Shown in pieces: positions 1-8,293 of a DNA stretch of 36,316 bases. Location: NCBI GenBank assembly GCA_937901255.1, contig CALCHN010000008.1, positions 1 to 36,316 of the forward strand, read 5' to 3'. The stretch comes from an uncultured Flavobacteriales bacterium. GTDB lineage: Bacteria > Bacteroidota > Bacteroidia > Flavobacteriales_E > Vicingaceae. How positions within the stretch are numbered: position 1 is the first letter of the stretch; each line of letters starts with the position of its first letter. A model generated the notes under the pieces. That model did not search any database, was not told where the DNA came from, and was given only the letters and a program-made list of their open reading frames with translations. Made by a program: the position numbers and the translations under genes.

Positions 1-2286
1 ATTTCCTACAGATTGATCTGTAAATTGGGCTGCTAAATTCTGACAAACATCTGCTGTTGTAAATGTAGCTGTTGGGTTTGGGTAAACAGTAACAGTAACT
101 GTTCCTGTATGCGTACATCCACTATCTGTGGTAACTGTAAGAGTCGCATTATAATAACCTGCATTCGCATAGGTGTAAATTGGATTTTGTTGAGTACTTG
201 TTCCTACATTATCACCAAAATCCCATTGCCAACTTACAATATTCCCTGTTAATACAGTTGAAGAGTCCGTAAATTGAGTTGGAGTATTTAAACATACTTC
301 TGAAGGTCCAAAATGAGCCACAGGATTCGGGTGAACTGTAACTGTTTTAGTAATAGAATCAACACAACCTAATGCTGTTTCAATAAGTAACTCAACAGTA
401 TAACTGCCAGGTGCAGGATAAATATGTGTAGGGTTTTGATTGGTGTTATCAACTACTCCATCATTGTCAAAATCCCAATACCAATTGGCAATAGTACCTC
501 CGTTTGGTAGAGACAAATCTGTAAATGTAGATGCCACATTATAACATTCATTGGTAAATGTAAAGTCGGCTGTTGGTTGAGGAGACACACTAATATTTAT
601 TGTAGTATCATGTACACAACCAGTAACATCAGTTATAGAAAGATTTACAGGATATGTACCCGGGCCAGGGAAAATATAAGTTGGATGTTGATTAACATCA
701 TCAGGGTTGTTATCATTATCAAAATCCCAAGCCCAATTAGTAATATTACCTCCACTTCCTGCTGCGCTTAAATCTGAAAAGCTAGTATTAAAGCCTGCAC
801 AAGCGGTATCAGCAGAAAATGCTGCGACAGGATTACTATAAACCTCTACAGGAATTGTAATATCATCTGTACAACCACTATCAGAAGTAACTGTTAATGT
901 AACATTGTACACGCCTGAAGTAGCATAAGTATAACTTGGGTTTTGGGTGTTATTGACAGGAGAATTATCTCCAAAATCCCAAGCCCAGCTTGTTATATTT
1001 CCAGTTGTTATTAAAGACATATCATTAAACGTGACAGCCGTTCCTAAACATTCGTTATTTGCACTAAAATTAGCAGTAGGGTTGGGGTTGATGACTACTG
1101 TTTTAACAATAGAATCCCTACAACCACCCGTTGCTTCTACCATTAACTCTACCTGATAAGAACCAGGCCCTGGATAAGTATATGAAGGATTTTGTTGTGT
1201 ATTATCAACAACTCCATCATTATTAAAATCCCAATTCCAATTGGTTAAAGTTGCTGGTGGAGTTGAGGCATCCGTAAAACCAACTGGAAAACCATCACAG
1301 ACATTTCCGGTATTAAAATCTGCAGTAGGCCCACCAAAATTGATAGTTTGAGTCAGTTCAGAGGAACAACCATTAACATCCGTAACAGTTAAAGTAACAT
1401 TATAACTCAAAGGGTTTAAAGGAAATGTATGTGTTGGGTTTTGGGTATTAACAGGAGGTGATCCGTCTCCAAAATCCCATTCCCAACTTGTAATGTTACT
1501 ACCTGGAACTGGAGTAGAAGCATCAGTAAATGTAACTGGTTGTCCAGGACATACAGAAGCTCCTCCAATACCAGGTGCTGAGAAAATAGGTGTAGGTGAA
1601 GGGTTTATTGTTATGTTAAAAGAAGAAGTACCACATGTATTGGTCATTGTTATAGTTGCAGTTTGAGGTGTAGCACTATTTGTTGGTGTGAATGCCGGAA
1701 TATTACCAGATCCACTTGCGGGAATACCAATAGCAGGATTACTATTTGTCCATGTATTTCCTGCAGGAAAGTTAAAAGGACCAACTGTATTGCCATTTCC
1801 TCCACACTCTGTAATATCCGGATAGGTGGGTGGCGGTGGAATAATTATCAATCCTGTAGAGGCTGGGTACATCCCACAGCCATCCTGAGTAAATACTGTA
1901 TTTCCAGACACTATTTCTATCGTAATTGGAGTATTGGTTGGCATACCAGGGAAATCATAAGACACCCAATCAATGTAGGTGTTTGCCTGACCCGGACAAC
2001 TACCAAAAATTGTTATTGGAGTAGTACACCCTGGCAAGTTTCCCACTGCTGTATTCTGAATACCTGTGCTTGGAGAACCTGTTTGTGTAGTTGTTACATT
2101 GTTTACCGTAACATTTAATGTCATTGTAGTCGAACCTATCGGTTCCGTACTATGCCAATGTTCTACCCATATACGTAAATCACCATTACAATTGTAACAA
2201 TACCCCACTTGTACTGAGTGAGCTTGTATGTTAGTAAATGAGAAAAAACACATTCCGAAAATTAAAGTGGATAAAAGTTTCTTCAT
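1..2286 (-). CDS. Secreted PKD-repeat protein, N-terminal part (runs off left edge)
   Basis: An open frame of 762 codons reads leftward from the ATG at 2286 to the window edge with no stop, so the C-terminus is missing. Residues 1-22 form a signal peptide (MKKLLSTLIFGMCFFSF then TNIQA). Residues 23 to about 215 form a Cys-containing N-terminal domain. Six PKD domains follow at a regular period of 82-84 residues, with their WxWDF cores starting at W268, W350, W434, W518, W602 and W686. Repeats 1, 3 and 6 carry the usual FGDG/FGDN turn. Repeats 2, 4 and 5 carry an acidic DFNNDG/DFDNDN/DFDNDG loop that resembles a calcium-binding DxDxDG loop. PKD arrays are extended Ig-like spacers in surface or secreted proteins. 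Export by the type IX system encoded at 19-25 kb is an inference; the C-terminal sorting domain that would prove it lies outside the window. Confidence 0.9.
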   Translation of the reverse strand, partial: MKKLLSTLIFGMCFFSFTNIQAHSVQVGYCYNCNGDLRIWVEHWHSTEPIGSTTMTLNVTVNNVTTTQTGSPSTGIQNTAVGNLPGCTTPITIFGSCPGQANTYIDWVSYDFPGMPTNTPITIEIVSGNTVFTQDGCGMYPASTGLIIIPPPPTYPDITECGGNGNTVGPFNFPAGNTWTNSNPAIGIPASGSGNIPAFTPTNSATPQTATITMTNTCGTSSFNITINPSPTPIFSAPGIGGASVCPGQPVTFTDASTPVPGSNITSWEWDFGDGSPPVNTQNPTHTFPLNPLSYNVTLTVTDVNGCSSELTQTINFGGPTADFNTGNVCDGFPVGFTDASTPPATLTNWNWDFNNDGVVDNTQQNPSYTYPGPGSYQVELMVEATGGCRDSIVKTVVINPNPTANFSANNECLGTAVTFNDMSLITTGNITSWAWDFGDNSPVNNTQNPSYTYATSGVYNVTLTVTSDSGCTDDITIPVEVYSNPVAAFSADTACAGFNTSFSDLSAAGSGGNITNWAWDFDNDNNPDDVNQHPTYIFPGPGTYPVNLSITDVTGCVHDTTINISVSPQPTADFTFTNECYNVASTFTDLSLPNGGTIANWYWDFDNDGVVDNTNQNPTHIYPAPGSYTVELLIETALGCVDSITKTVTVHPNPVAHFGPSEVCLNTPTQFTDSSTVLTGNIVSWQWDFGDNVGTSTQQNPIYTYANAGYYNATLTVTTDSGCTHTGTVTVTVYPNPTATFTTADVCQNLAAQFTDQSVGN

Positions 2287-2402
2287 AATATAATAAGTTT
2301 TAGTAGTTAGTTTTTTACAGTCAGCCTAAAATTTAGACGGGTATCTTTACATTAGGTTGCCTTACAATATCTTTTAATCTATATTATTTTACAATTGAGC
2401 TA

Positions 2403-2433
2403 TAAAGATACTAAGTTAATAGAGTTTAACAAA
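2403..2433 (-). promoter_or_regulatory. Candidate promoter for the PKD gene
   Basis: On the minus strand a TTTG (2430-2433) is followed after 19 bases by TATCTTTA (2403-2410), one mismatch from the Bacteroidota -7 element TAnnTTTG. It would give a leader of about 110 bases. Confidence 0.45.
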
Positions 2434-2476
2434 GATTAACACATTAAGTTTGGGTAAATTTTACGCTAATAAACAA

Positions 2477-2506
2477 AAAAGTTGGTATGATATCATGCCA
2501 ACTTTT
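2477..2506 (-). terminator. Intrinsic terminator downstream of cysN
   Basis: A near-perfect 30-base palindrome (one G-T wobble pair) is followed on the minus strand by a T-run. It lies 29 bases past the cysN stop and before the PKD gene. Confidence 0.75.
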
Positions 2507-2535
2507 CAACAACTACGATACTAAGTTGTTAATAA

Positions 2536-3828
2536 TTATACTATCATTGCAGCTCCAACTGTCTCGTTTGTTGCCTCATTAATCAATATTAAACTCCCTG
2601 TAATCCTATTTCTACTGTACTTATCAAACAATAACGGACGAGTAGTTCGTATTGTAATCCTAGCTATATCATTAGTGTTAATAACTTTATCATCTTCTAT
2701 TCTATGAAGCGTATTAATATTGACCTTATACTTAACCTCTTTAATAATACAACGTGCATCATTAGTGGTATGTTTAACGGCATATTTACCTCCATTAATC
2801 ATTGGTTTATCATTTAACCAACATACCATCAAATCTAAATCCTGGCTAACATTGGGTTGGTTGTTTTCCCTCACAATCATATCCCCTCTACTTATGTCAA
2901 TATCATCTTCTAAAGTCATGGTCACAGACATAGGCGAAAAAGCTTCTTCTATTTCATTATTGTAAATATGTATAGATTTTATTTTTGAAGAAAAACCTGA
3001 TGGCAACACCACAACCTCATCTCCTTTTTTAAAGATTCCTCCTGAAATTCTTCCTGAATATCCTCTAAAATCATGAAATTCGTCCGACTGTGGCCTAACA
3101 ACATACTGAACAGGAAATCTGCAATCAACATGATTGTAATCGCTACCTATATGGATATTTTCTAATAAATACATTAATGTTGATCCTTGATACCAAGGCA
3201 TATTTTCAGATTTATTTACCACATTATCTCCTTTTAATGCACTTATAGGTACAAAATGAATATCTCTTACCTCTAGCTTGGAAGAAAATGCTTCTAAATC
3301 TTTTTTAATCTTTTCAAAAACCTCCTCTGAGTAATCTACTAAATCCATTTTATTGATACAAAATACAACATGAGGAATTCCTAATAATGAAGAAATAAAT
3401 GTGTGGCGACAAGTTTGCTCCACTACTCCTTGACGAGCATCTACAAGAATAATTGACAAATTGGATGTAGAAGCTCCTGTAACCATATTTCTTGTATATT
3501 GAATATGTCCGGGAGTATCTGCTATAATAAATTTACGTTTTGGTGTAGCAAAATATCTATATGCAACATCAATGGTTATTCCTTGTTCTCTCTCTGCTCT
3601 TAGTCCATCAGTTAAAAGTGCTAAATTCACATTTTCATCACCCTTTCTTCTACTCGTTTCTTCAATAGCATCATATTGATCTGCAAAAATGGATTTTGAA
3701 TCATATAATAATCTTCCTATTAAAGTACTTTTTCCATCATCAACACTTCCTGCTGTTGAAAAACGCAAAAGTTCCATGTCTAAATATGATGATGTTTCAT
3801 TGTTTATATTTATAGTTGAATTTTCCAT
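2536..3828 (-). CDS. cysN: Sulfate adenylyltransferase subunit 1 (GTPase subunit)
   Basis: CysN couples GTP hydrolysis to formation of adenosine 5'-phosphosulfate from ATP and sulfate by CysD, the entry step of assimilatory sulfate reduction. The 430-residue product has a translational GTPase domain: P-loop GSVDDGKST (27-35), DTPGH (G3), NKMD (G4) and SALKG (G5), followed by elongation-factor-like beta-barrel domains ending in NETVGAAMIV. There is no fused APS kinase (CysC) domain. The gene follows cysD by 18 bases and is surely cotranscribed with it. Residue 18 (MELLRF) is an alternative start, since the first 17 residues are low complexity. No cysC, cysH or cysI is visible in this window. 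Confidence 0.95.
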   Translation of the reverse strand: MENSTININNETSSYLDMELLRFSTAGSVDDGKSTLIGRLLYDSKSIFADQYDAIEETSRRKGDENVNLALLTDGLRAEREQGITIDVAYRYFATPKRKFIIADTPGHIQYTRNMVTGASTSNLSIILVDARQGVVEQTCRHTFISSLLGIPHVVFCINKMDLVDYSEEVFEKIKKDLEAFSSKLEVRDIHFVPISALKGDNVVNKSENMPWYQGSTLMYLLENIHIGSDYNHVDCRFPVQYVVRPQSDEFHDFRGYSGRISGGIFKKGDEVVVLPSGFSSKIKSIHIYNNEIEEAFSPMSVTMTLEDDIDISRGDMIVRENNQPNVSQDLDLMVCWLNDKPMINGGKYAVKHTTNDARCIIKEVKYKVNINTLHRIEDDKVINTNDIARITIRTTRPLLFDKYSRNRITGSLILINEATNETVGAAMIV

Positions 3829-3846
3829 CTAATAGTTTCTTAATCT

Positions 3847-4752
3847 TTAAAAATATCCTTGTTTTTTTCTATCTTCCATAGCTGCTTCAGAACGTTTATC
3901 ATCAGACCTTGTACCTCTTTCTGTTGTTCTTGCTGCAGCAACTTCTTCAATTATTTTTTCTATGGAATCTGCACTAGATTCTACCGCACCTGTACATGTA
4001 GCATCACCAATAGTTCTAAATCTAACTTGCATATTAGTGGTAACTTCATTATCTCGTTGTTGGATAAAGCTAGAGGTGCTCATTATTACACCTTCACGAA
4101 TAAACACTTCTCTTTGGTGAGCTAAATAAATCGATGGAATTTCAATGTTTTCTTTCAAGATATATTGCCATACATCCATTTCTGTCCAGTTACTAATAGG
4201 GAAAACTCTAAAATGTTCTCCCATATTTTTTCTGCCATTAAAAATATTCCAAAGTTCTGGCCTCTGATTTTTAGGATCCCATTGCCCAAATTCATCTCTG
4301 TGAGAGAAAAAACGCTCTTTTGCTCTAGCTTTTTCTTCATCTCTTCTTGCTCCACCTATTGCACAATCAAATTTATGTTGTTCTATAGTTTCAAGTAAAG
4401 TAACGGTTTGTAAAGCATTTCTACTTGCATTAAAGCCTTTTTCTTCAACAACTTTACCTTCATTGATAGATTGCTGTACAGAACCGACAATTAAATTAGC
4501 TCCTATTTTGCTAACAAACTCATCTCTAAACTCAATAGTTTCAGGAAAATTATGCCCTGTATCTATATGTACTAATGGAAATGGAATTTTGGCAGGCCAA
4601 AAAGCTTTACGAGCCATGTGGGCTACAACTATAGAATCTTTTCCTCCAGAAAATAGCAATGCTGGCTTTTCAAATTGAGAGGCTACTTCTCGCAAAACAT
4701 AAATTGCTTCTGCCTCGAGTTCTTCAAGATGTGTTAAATTATATGATTTCAT
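3847..4752 (-). CDS. cysD: Sulfate adenylyltransferase subunit 2
   Basis: This is the catalytic ATP-pyrophosphatase subunit that makes adenosine 5'-phosphosulfate with CysN. The PP-loop SGGKDS lies at residues 35-40, and the HIDTGHNFPET and GGARRDEEKARAKER motifs are family hallmarks. The frame can be extended to an ATG at 4776, but the start at 4752 (MKSYNLTHLEELEAEAI) is preferred. It aligns with the usual CysD N-terminus, gives the normal length of about 301 residues, and the longer form would start inside a -7 promoter element at 4774-4781. The C-terminal RSDDKRSEAAMEDRKKQGYF end is typical and suggests a complete protein. Confidence 0.95.
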   Translation of the reverse strand: MKSYNLTHLEELEAEAIYVLREVASQFEKPALLFSGGKDSIVVAHMARKAFWPAKIPFPLVHIDTGHNFPETIEFRDEFVSKIGANLIVGSVQQSINEGKVVEEKGFNASRNALQTVTLLETIEQHKFDCAIGGARRDEEKARAKERFFSHRDEFGQWDPKNQRPELWNIFNGRKNMGEHFRVFPISNWTEMDVWQYILKENIEIPSIYLAHQREVFIREGVIMSTSSFIQQRDNEVTTNMQVRFRTIGDATCTGAVESSADSIEKIIEEVAAARTTERGTRSDDKRSEAAMEDRKKQGYF

Positions 4753-4773
4753 TAAAATAATTTTTCTGAAAAA

Positions 4774-4781
4774 CAAAAATA
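4774..4781 (-). promoter_or_regulatory. Candidate -7 element for cysDN
   Basis: The minus strand reads TATTTTTG, an exact match to TAnnTTTG, about 22 bases before the cysD start at 4752. No clear -33 element was found. The site argues against the longer cysD start at 4776. Confidence 0.45.
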
Positions 4782-4806
4782 GCTATTATAAAACATGCTA
4801 TAAAAA

Positions 4807-4831
4807 AAGAGCGTACAAAAATTACGCTCTT
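4807..4831 (-). terminator. Intrinsic terminator after the beta-barrel gene
   Basis: A 9-bp perfect stem (AAGAGCGTA / TACGCTCTT) with a 7-base loop is followed on the minus strand by a run of T. It lies between the stop at 4848 and the cysD promoter. Confidence 0.75.
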
Positions 4832-4847
4832 AGTTATTTTTTCAAAT

Positions 4848-5777
4848 TTAGAATTTAGCTCTCGACTTTCTTCGTTTTGGTCCTTTTTTACCAAGCACCC
4901 AACCGTGTCTAGATCTATAATATTTACTTTTACTTCTAATTGCCCAACTAAAATTAACTGTTGCTGTTAAGTAGCTGTCATTATGAGAAGAATCTCCTCT
5001 CTTTCTTCCAGGTTGGTAAGTTGTTACTTTTGGTAATTTTTCTGCATCGGGATTATCAATAGCAATTTGATTAATAACTCCTTGATTAGTTTTATTTGCC
5101 ATAGCTGCCGCTGTAGGATCGGTATGTGCTATATATTCTGTACTTACATCATCAATATAATCAGTAAAAGTTGTTCTCCACCCTATTTCCATCCCAAGTC
5201 TATACTTTCTATTTATGGTATAATAAAATCCCACTCCTGTAGGTATGGTAAAATTAAACTTACCATATTCTACACCTTCTGTTTGTAATGGCTGAAGTGC
5301 TATCCACTCCCCATTAGCGTCTTGCCCTTTAGGGTTACTGTAAAAAAGCCCAGCACCAGCAAATAAATACAAATTAAAGTCGGAAGTATATCTACCCGTA
5401 CCTCCTACATCGTTTACTTTATAAATATATAATTCACCAATAGCAGCTAACTCAAACATATCGTTTTTAAAGTTTAAGTTTCTACCTCTTCTGTATGGGT
5501 AGGTTGTATTTGCATCATCTCCTGAAAGACGGATGTAGTTTAATGTACCTTTAATACCAAACTTAGGTGAAATTCTGTAGCGATAAAATCCTCCAAGGTT
5601 CCATCTTGTTGCATTAAACTTCATATCCATTACAAAATCTCTTCTAGTGCCTTCTCCACCACCAATGTCTCCCAAATAGTTTGAAGCTCCAACAGAAAAG
5701 CCATAATCAGTAAGGTACTGACCATAACTCAAGCTACTTGAAAGTATGATTATAACGAAAAGTAATTTTCTAAGCAT
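4848..5777 (-). CDS. DUF6089-like outer-membrane beta-barrel protein
   Basis: The product of about 309 residues has a signal peptide (MLRKLLFVIIILSSSLSYGQ) and then YLTDYGFSVGASNYLGDIGG, the opening typical of Bacteroidota outer-membrane barrel proteins of the DUF6089 type. Alternating aromatic strands, many Gly/Tyr/Phe residues and a strongly basic tail (KKGPKRRKSRAKF) follow. The start at 5777 is chosen over an in-frame ATG at 5804 because the extra residues precede a perfect signal peptide and because -7-like elements lie just upstream. The function is unknown; the fold suggests an outer-membrane location. It is divergent from the flavoprotein gene at 5896 and has its own terminator, so it is probably monocistronic. 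Confidence 0.8.
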   Translation of the reverse strand: MLRKLLFVIIILSSSLSYGQYLTDYGFSVGASNYLGDIGGGEGTRRDFVMDMKFNATRWNLGGFYRYRISPKFGIKGTLNYIRLSGDDANTTYPYRRGRNLNFKNDMFELAAIGELYIYKVNDVGGTGRYTSDFNLYLFAGAGLFYSNPKGQDANGEWIALQPLQTEGVEYGKFNFTIPTGVGFYYTINRKYRLGMEIGWRTTFTDYIDDVSTEYIAHTDPTAAAMANKTNQGVINQIAIDNPDAEKLPKVTTYQPGRKRGDSSHNDSYLTATVNFSWAIRSKSKYYRSRHGWVLGKKGPKRRKSRAKF

Positions 5778-5782
5778 AAAAG

Positions 5783-5809
5783 CAAATCTACAAAAAAAGA
5801 ACAAATGTA
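5783..5809 (-). promoter_or_regulatory. Two candidate -7 elements for the beta-barrel gene
   Basis: The minus strand carries TACATTTG (5802-5809) and TAGATTTG (5783-5790), both exact matches to TAnnTTTG. The first would give a leader of about 20 bases. The second would make the mRNA essentially leaderless at the ATG 5777. No strong -33 element is visible for either. Confidence 0.4.
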
Positions 5810-5840
5810 ATACTTTAATAGTTTAAATAAAAGTTATTTT

Positions 5841-5869
5841 TTGTTCAAGCAATTCATTTAGTAATTTCG
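5841..5869 (+). promoter_or_regulatory. Candidate promoter for the FabK/NMO-M16 pair
   Basis: TTG (5841-5843, within a T-rich tract) is followed after 18 bases by TAATTTCG (5862-5869), one mismatch from TAnnTTTG, with the ATG at 5896. Confidence 0.4.
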
Positions 5870-5895
5870 CAAATGTACAAATACATTACAATACA

Positions 5896-6846
5896 ATGAA
5901 TAAAATTTGCAAACTTTTTAATATTCAATACCCTATAATACAAGGTGGTATGATTTGGAACAGCGGCTGGAAACTTGCTTCAGCAGTTAGTAATGCTGGT
6001 GGCTTAGGATTAATTGGAGCGGGATCTATGTATCCGGAAGTTTTTCATGAACATATAAAAAAATGCAAAAATGCTACAACAAAACCATTTGGTGTGAATT
6101 TACCAATGTTGTACCCACAAATGGATGAAATGATTAAAATTATTCTTGAAGAAGAAGTTAAAATTGTTTTTACCTCAGCAGGGAATCCTAAAACCTACAC
6201 CTCTTTTCTTCAGGAACATGGAATAACAGTAGTACACGTTGTACCCGGTGTTAAGTTTGCATTAAAAGCACAAGAAGCTGGAGTTGACGCAATTGTTGCT
6301 GAAGGATTTGAAGCTGGTGGACATAATGGAAGGGATGAAACAACTACGCTTTGTTTAATTCCTATGGTGAAGAAAGAACTGCACATTCCAATTATTGCTG
6401 CTGGAGGTATTGCTACTGGAAACGCAATGCTTGCAGCTTTAAATCTTGGTGCTGATGGCGTTCAAATGGGAAGTAGGTTTGCTGCGTCTGAGGAAGCTTC
6501 TTCTCATATTAATTTTAAAAATGAAATTGTAAAAGCCAAAGAAGGTGATACTTTATTAACACTTAAAGAAATTACTCCTGTTAGATTATTAAAAAACAAA
6601 TTCTTCAATGATGTTCAGGTAGCTATTCATAATGGTGCTTCATCTGAAGAATTAAAAAATTTATTAGGAAGAGGACGAGCAAAAAAAGGTATGTTTGAGG
6701 GCGATTTAGAGGAAGGTGAATTAGAAATTGGTCAGGTTGCTGGATTAATTGATGACATTAAACCTGTAAAAGAAATTATCGAAACCATCATTAAAGAATA
6801 CCACCAAGCAATAGAAGCAATCAATTCACCTAAATTTCAATTTTAA
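5896..6846 (+). CDS. Nitronate monooxygenase / FabK-type FMN oxidoreductase
   Basis: This is a 316-residue TIM-barrel flavoprotein. The N-terminal YPIIQGGM (12-19) and AGGLGLIGAGS match the FMN-binding start of the 2-nitropropane dioxygenase/FabK family. FEAGGHNG (138-145) carries the His (H143) that is catalytic in nitronate monooxygenases. AAGGIATG and GADGVQMGSRF are the C-terminal phosphate-binding loops. Overall similarity to enoyl-ACP reductase II (FabK) is also strong, including the ALKNQ-like LKNKF region and the terminal GQVAGLI, so sequence reading alone cannot choose between nitronate oxidation and enoyl-ACP reduction. The M16 peptidase gene starts 8 bases downstream, which suggests cotranscription. 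Confidence 0.85.
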   Translation: MNKICKLFNIQYPIIQGGMIWNSGWKLASAVSNAGGLGLIGAGSMYPEVFHEHIKKCKNATTKPFGVNLPMLYPQMDEMIKIILEEEVKIVFTSAGNPKTYTSFLQEHGITVVHVVPGVKFALKAQEAGVDAIVAEGFEAGGHNGRDETTTLCLIPMVKKELHIPIIAAGGIATGNAMLAALNLGADGVQMGSRFAASEEASSHINFKNEIVKAKEGDTLLTLKEITPVRLLKNKFFNDVQVAIHNGASSEELKNLLGRGRAKKGMFEGDLEEGELEIGQVAGLIDDIKPVKEIIETIIKEYHQAIEAINSPKFQF

Positions 6847-6854
6847 AAAACAAT

Positions 6855-8093
6855 ATGATTCAATTCGAAAAATTTACTTTAAGTAATGGTTTAAAAGTTA
6901 TTGTCCACCAAGATATTTCAACACCTATTGTAGCTTTTAATGTTTTGTACAATGTAGGAGCAAGAGATGAAGATGAAAACCACACCGGTTTTGCTCATTT
7001 ATTTGAACATTTAATGTTTGGCGGTTCTGTAAACATTCCAAACTTTGATGAACCTCTACAAAAAGTGGGAGGAGAAAACAATGCTTTTACTTCCAATGAT
7101 ATTACTAATTATTATATTACCCTTCCTAAGGAAAATTTAGAAACTGCTTTTTGGTTAGAATCAGACCGAATGTTAAGCCTAGCTTTTACTGAAAAAAGTC
7201 TTGAAGTTCAACGTCAGGTAGTAATTGAAGAGTTTAAGCAAAACTATTTAAACCAGCCTTATGGCGATGTTTGGCTTTTACTCAGACCTTTAGCTTATCA
7301 AGTTCACCCTTACAAATGGGCTACTATTGGAAAAGAAATTAGCCACATAGAAAATGCTACCATGCAGGAGGTAAAAGACTTTTTTAATACTTATTACACT
7401 CCAAATAATGCTATTTTATCCGTTGCCGGAAATATTGAGTTAGATGAAATAAAACAACTTACCGAAAAATGGTTTGGAGGCATACCGTCAGGAAATAATA
7501 ACAACAGAAACTTACCTAAAGAGCCTTCGCAAAAAGAAGCAAGAAGATTAGAAGTGAAAAGAAAAGTACCTGCAAATGCTATTTATAAAGCTTATAAAAT
7601 GTGTAGTAAAACGCATCCCGATTTTTATGCAACCGACTTACTTACAGATATTCTATCTTTAGGAAACTCTTCTAAACTTTATATTTCTCTTATTAAAGAA
7701 CAAAAACTTTTTAGCAATATTAATGCGTACGTTTTGGGAAGTTTTGATGACGGACTTCTTATTATTAGCGGACATATTTCTGAAAATGTATCTTTTAATG
7801 ATGCAGAAAATGGAATTATTAAAGAACTCGAAAAAATAAAAAAACTAGCTGTAACTCCTAAGGAATTAGAAAAAGTAAAAAACAAAGTGGAATCTATGCA
7901 AGCTTTTTCTGAAACTAGTGTTTTAAATAAAGCCATGAACCTTGCTATTAATGAACTTTTAGGTGATGCTAACAAAGTAAATACAGATATTGAAGCATAC
8001 AGAAAAGTTTCTGCTGAAGATATAAGAAGGTTGGCAAACGAAATTTTTAACGAGTCCAATTGTTCTACACTTATTTACGCCAAAGAAGAATAA
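6855..8093 (+). CDS. M16 family zinc metallopeptidase
   Basis: This is a 412-residue single-unit M16 (pitrilysin/insulinase, processing-peptidase-like) protein. The inverted zinc motif HxxEH is intact at H48-E51-H52 (HLFEH), with a downstream acidic cluster (VVIEEFKQNY) at the usual place of the third ligand. The N-terminal NGLKVIVHQDISTPIVAFNVLYNVGARDE is typical. No signal peptide is present, so it is probably cytoplasmic. The second half is the inactive structural M16 domain. Many Bacteroidota carry two such genes in tandem, an active and an inactive partner; only this one is present. It lies 8 bases after the flavoprotein gene. Confidence 0.92.
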   Translation: MIQFEKFTLSNGLKVIVHQDISTPIVAFNVLYNVGARDEDENHTGFAHLFEHLMFGGSVNIPNFDEPLQKVGGENNAFTSNDITNYYITLPKENLETAFWLESDRMLSLAFTEKSLEVQRQVVIEEFKQNYLNQPYGDVWLLLRPLAYQVHPYKWATIGKEISHIENATMQEVKDFFNTYYTPNNAILSVAGNIELDEIKQLTEKWFGGIPSGNNNNRNLPKEPSQKEARRLEVKRKVPANAIYKAYKMCSKTHPDFYATDLLTDILSLGNSSKLYISLIKEQKLFSNINAYVLGSFDDGLLIISGHISENVSFNDAENGIIKELEKIKKLAVTPKELEKVKNKVESMQAFSETSVLNKAMNLAINELLGDANKVNTDIEAYRKVSAEDIRRLANEIFNESNCSTLIYAKEE

Positions 8094-8115
8094 AAAATCA
8101 AAGTTTTTTATTCTA

Positions 8116-8204
8116 CCTCACCCGTATCTACCTAAAAAAGTAGTTACGACCTCTCCAAAAGAGAGGTTAAGCGGAAACTCTCAGAGCATAGCTCTGAGAT
8201 GGTT
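8116..8204 (+). repeat. Multi-hairpin intergenic repeat, copy A
   Basis: A CCTCACCCG box (8116-8124) leads into three consecutive hairpins. Hairpin 1 is 8123-8131/8140-8148 with one T-T mismatch. Hairpin 2 is 8149-8155/8161-8167 (ACCTCTC / GAGAGGT). Hairpin 3 is 8180-8187/8191-8198 (CTCAGAGC / GCTCTGAG). AAGCGGAA links hairpins 2 and 3. The same arrangement recurs at 17940 with different arm sequences. It occupies the gap between the M16 gene and bshA. Confidence 0.7.
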
Positions 8205-8293
8205 TTAAAGTAATTTAACTTATTTTACCTTTTTTGCCTCATACAATTGGCTTAATTTTATCCCTCAATTAATTAAGCCATTAATACACACAT

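Noticed and set aside
577..2118. Plus-strand frames at 577-771, 947-1156 and 1663-2118
   Set aside because: They are antisense to the PKD repeats, have odd composition and match no family; the minus frame is open throughout.
8116..8204. Repeat element considered as a riboswitch for bshA
   Set aside because: The second copy lies before trpS, an unrelated gene, and no known riboswitch motif is present, so a repeat is the simpler reading.
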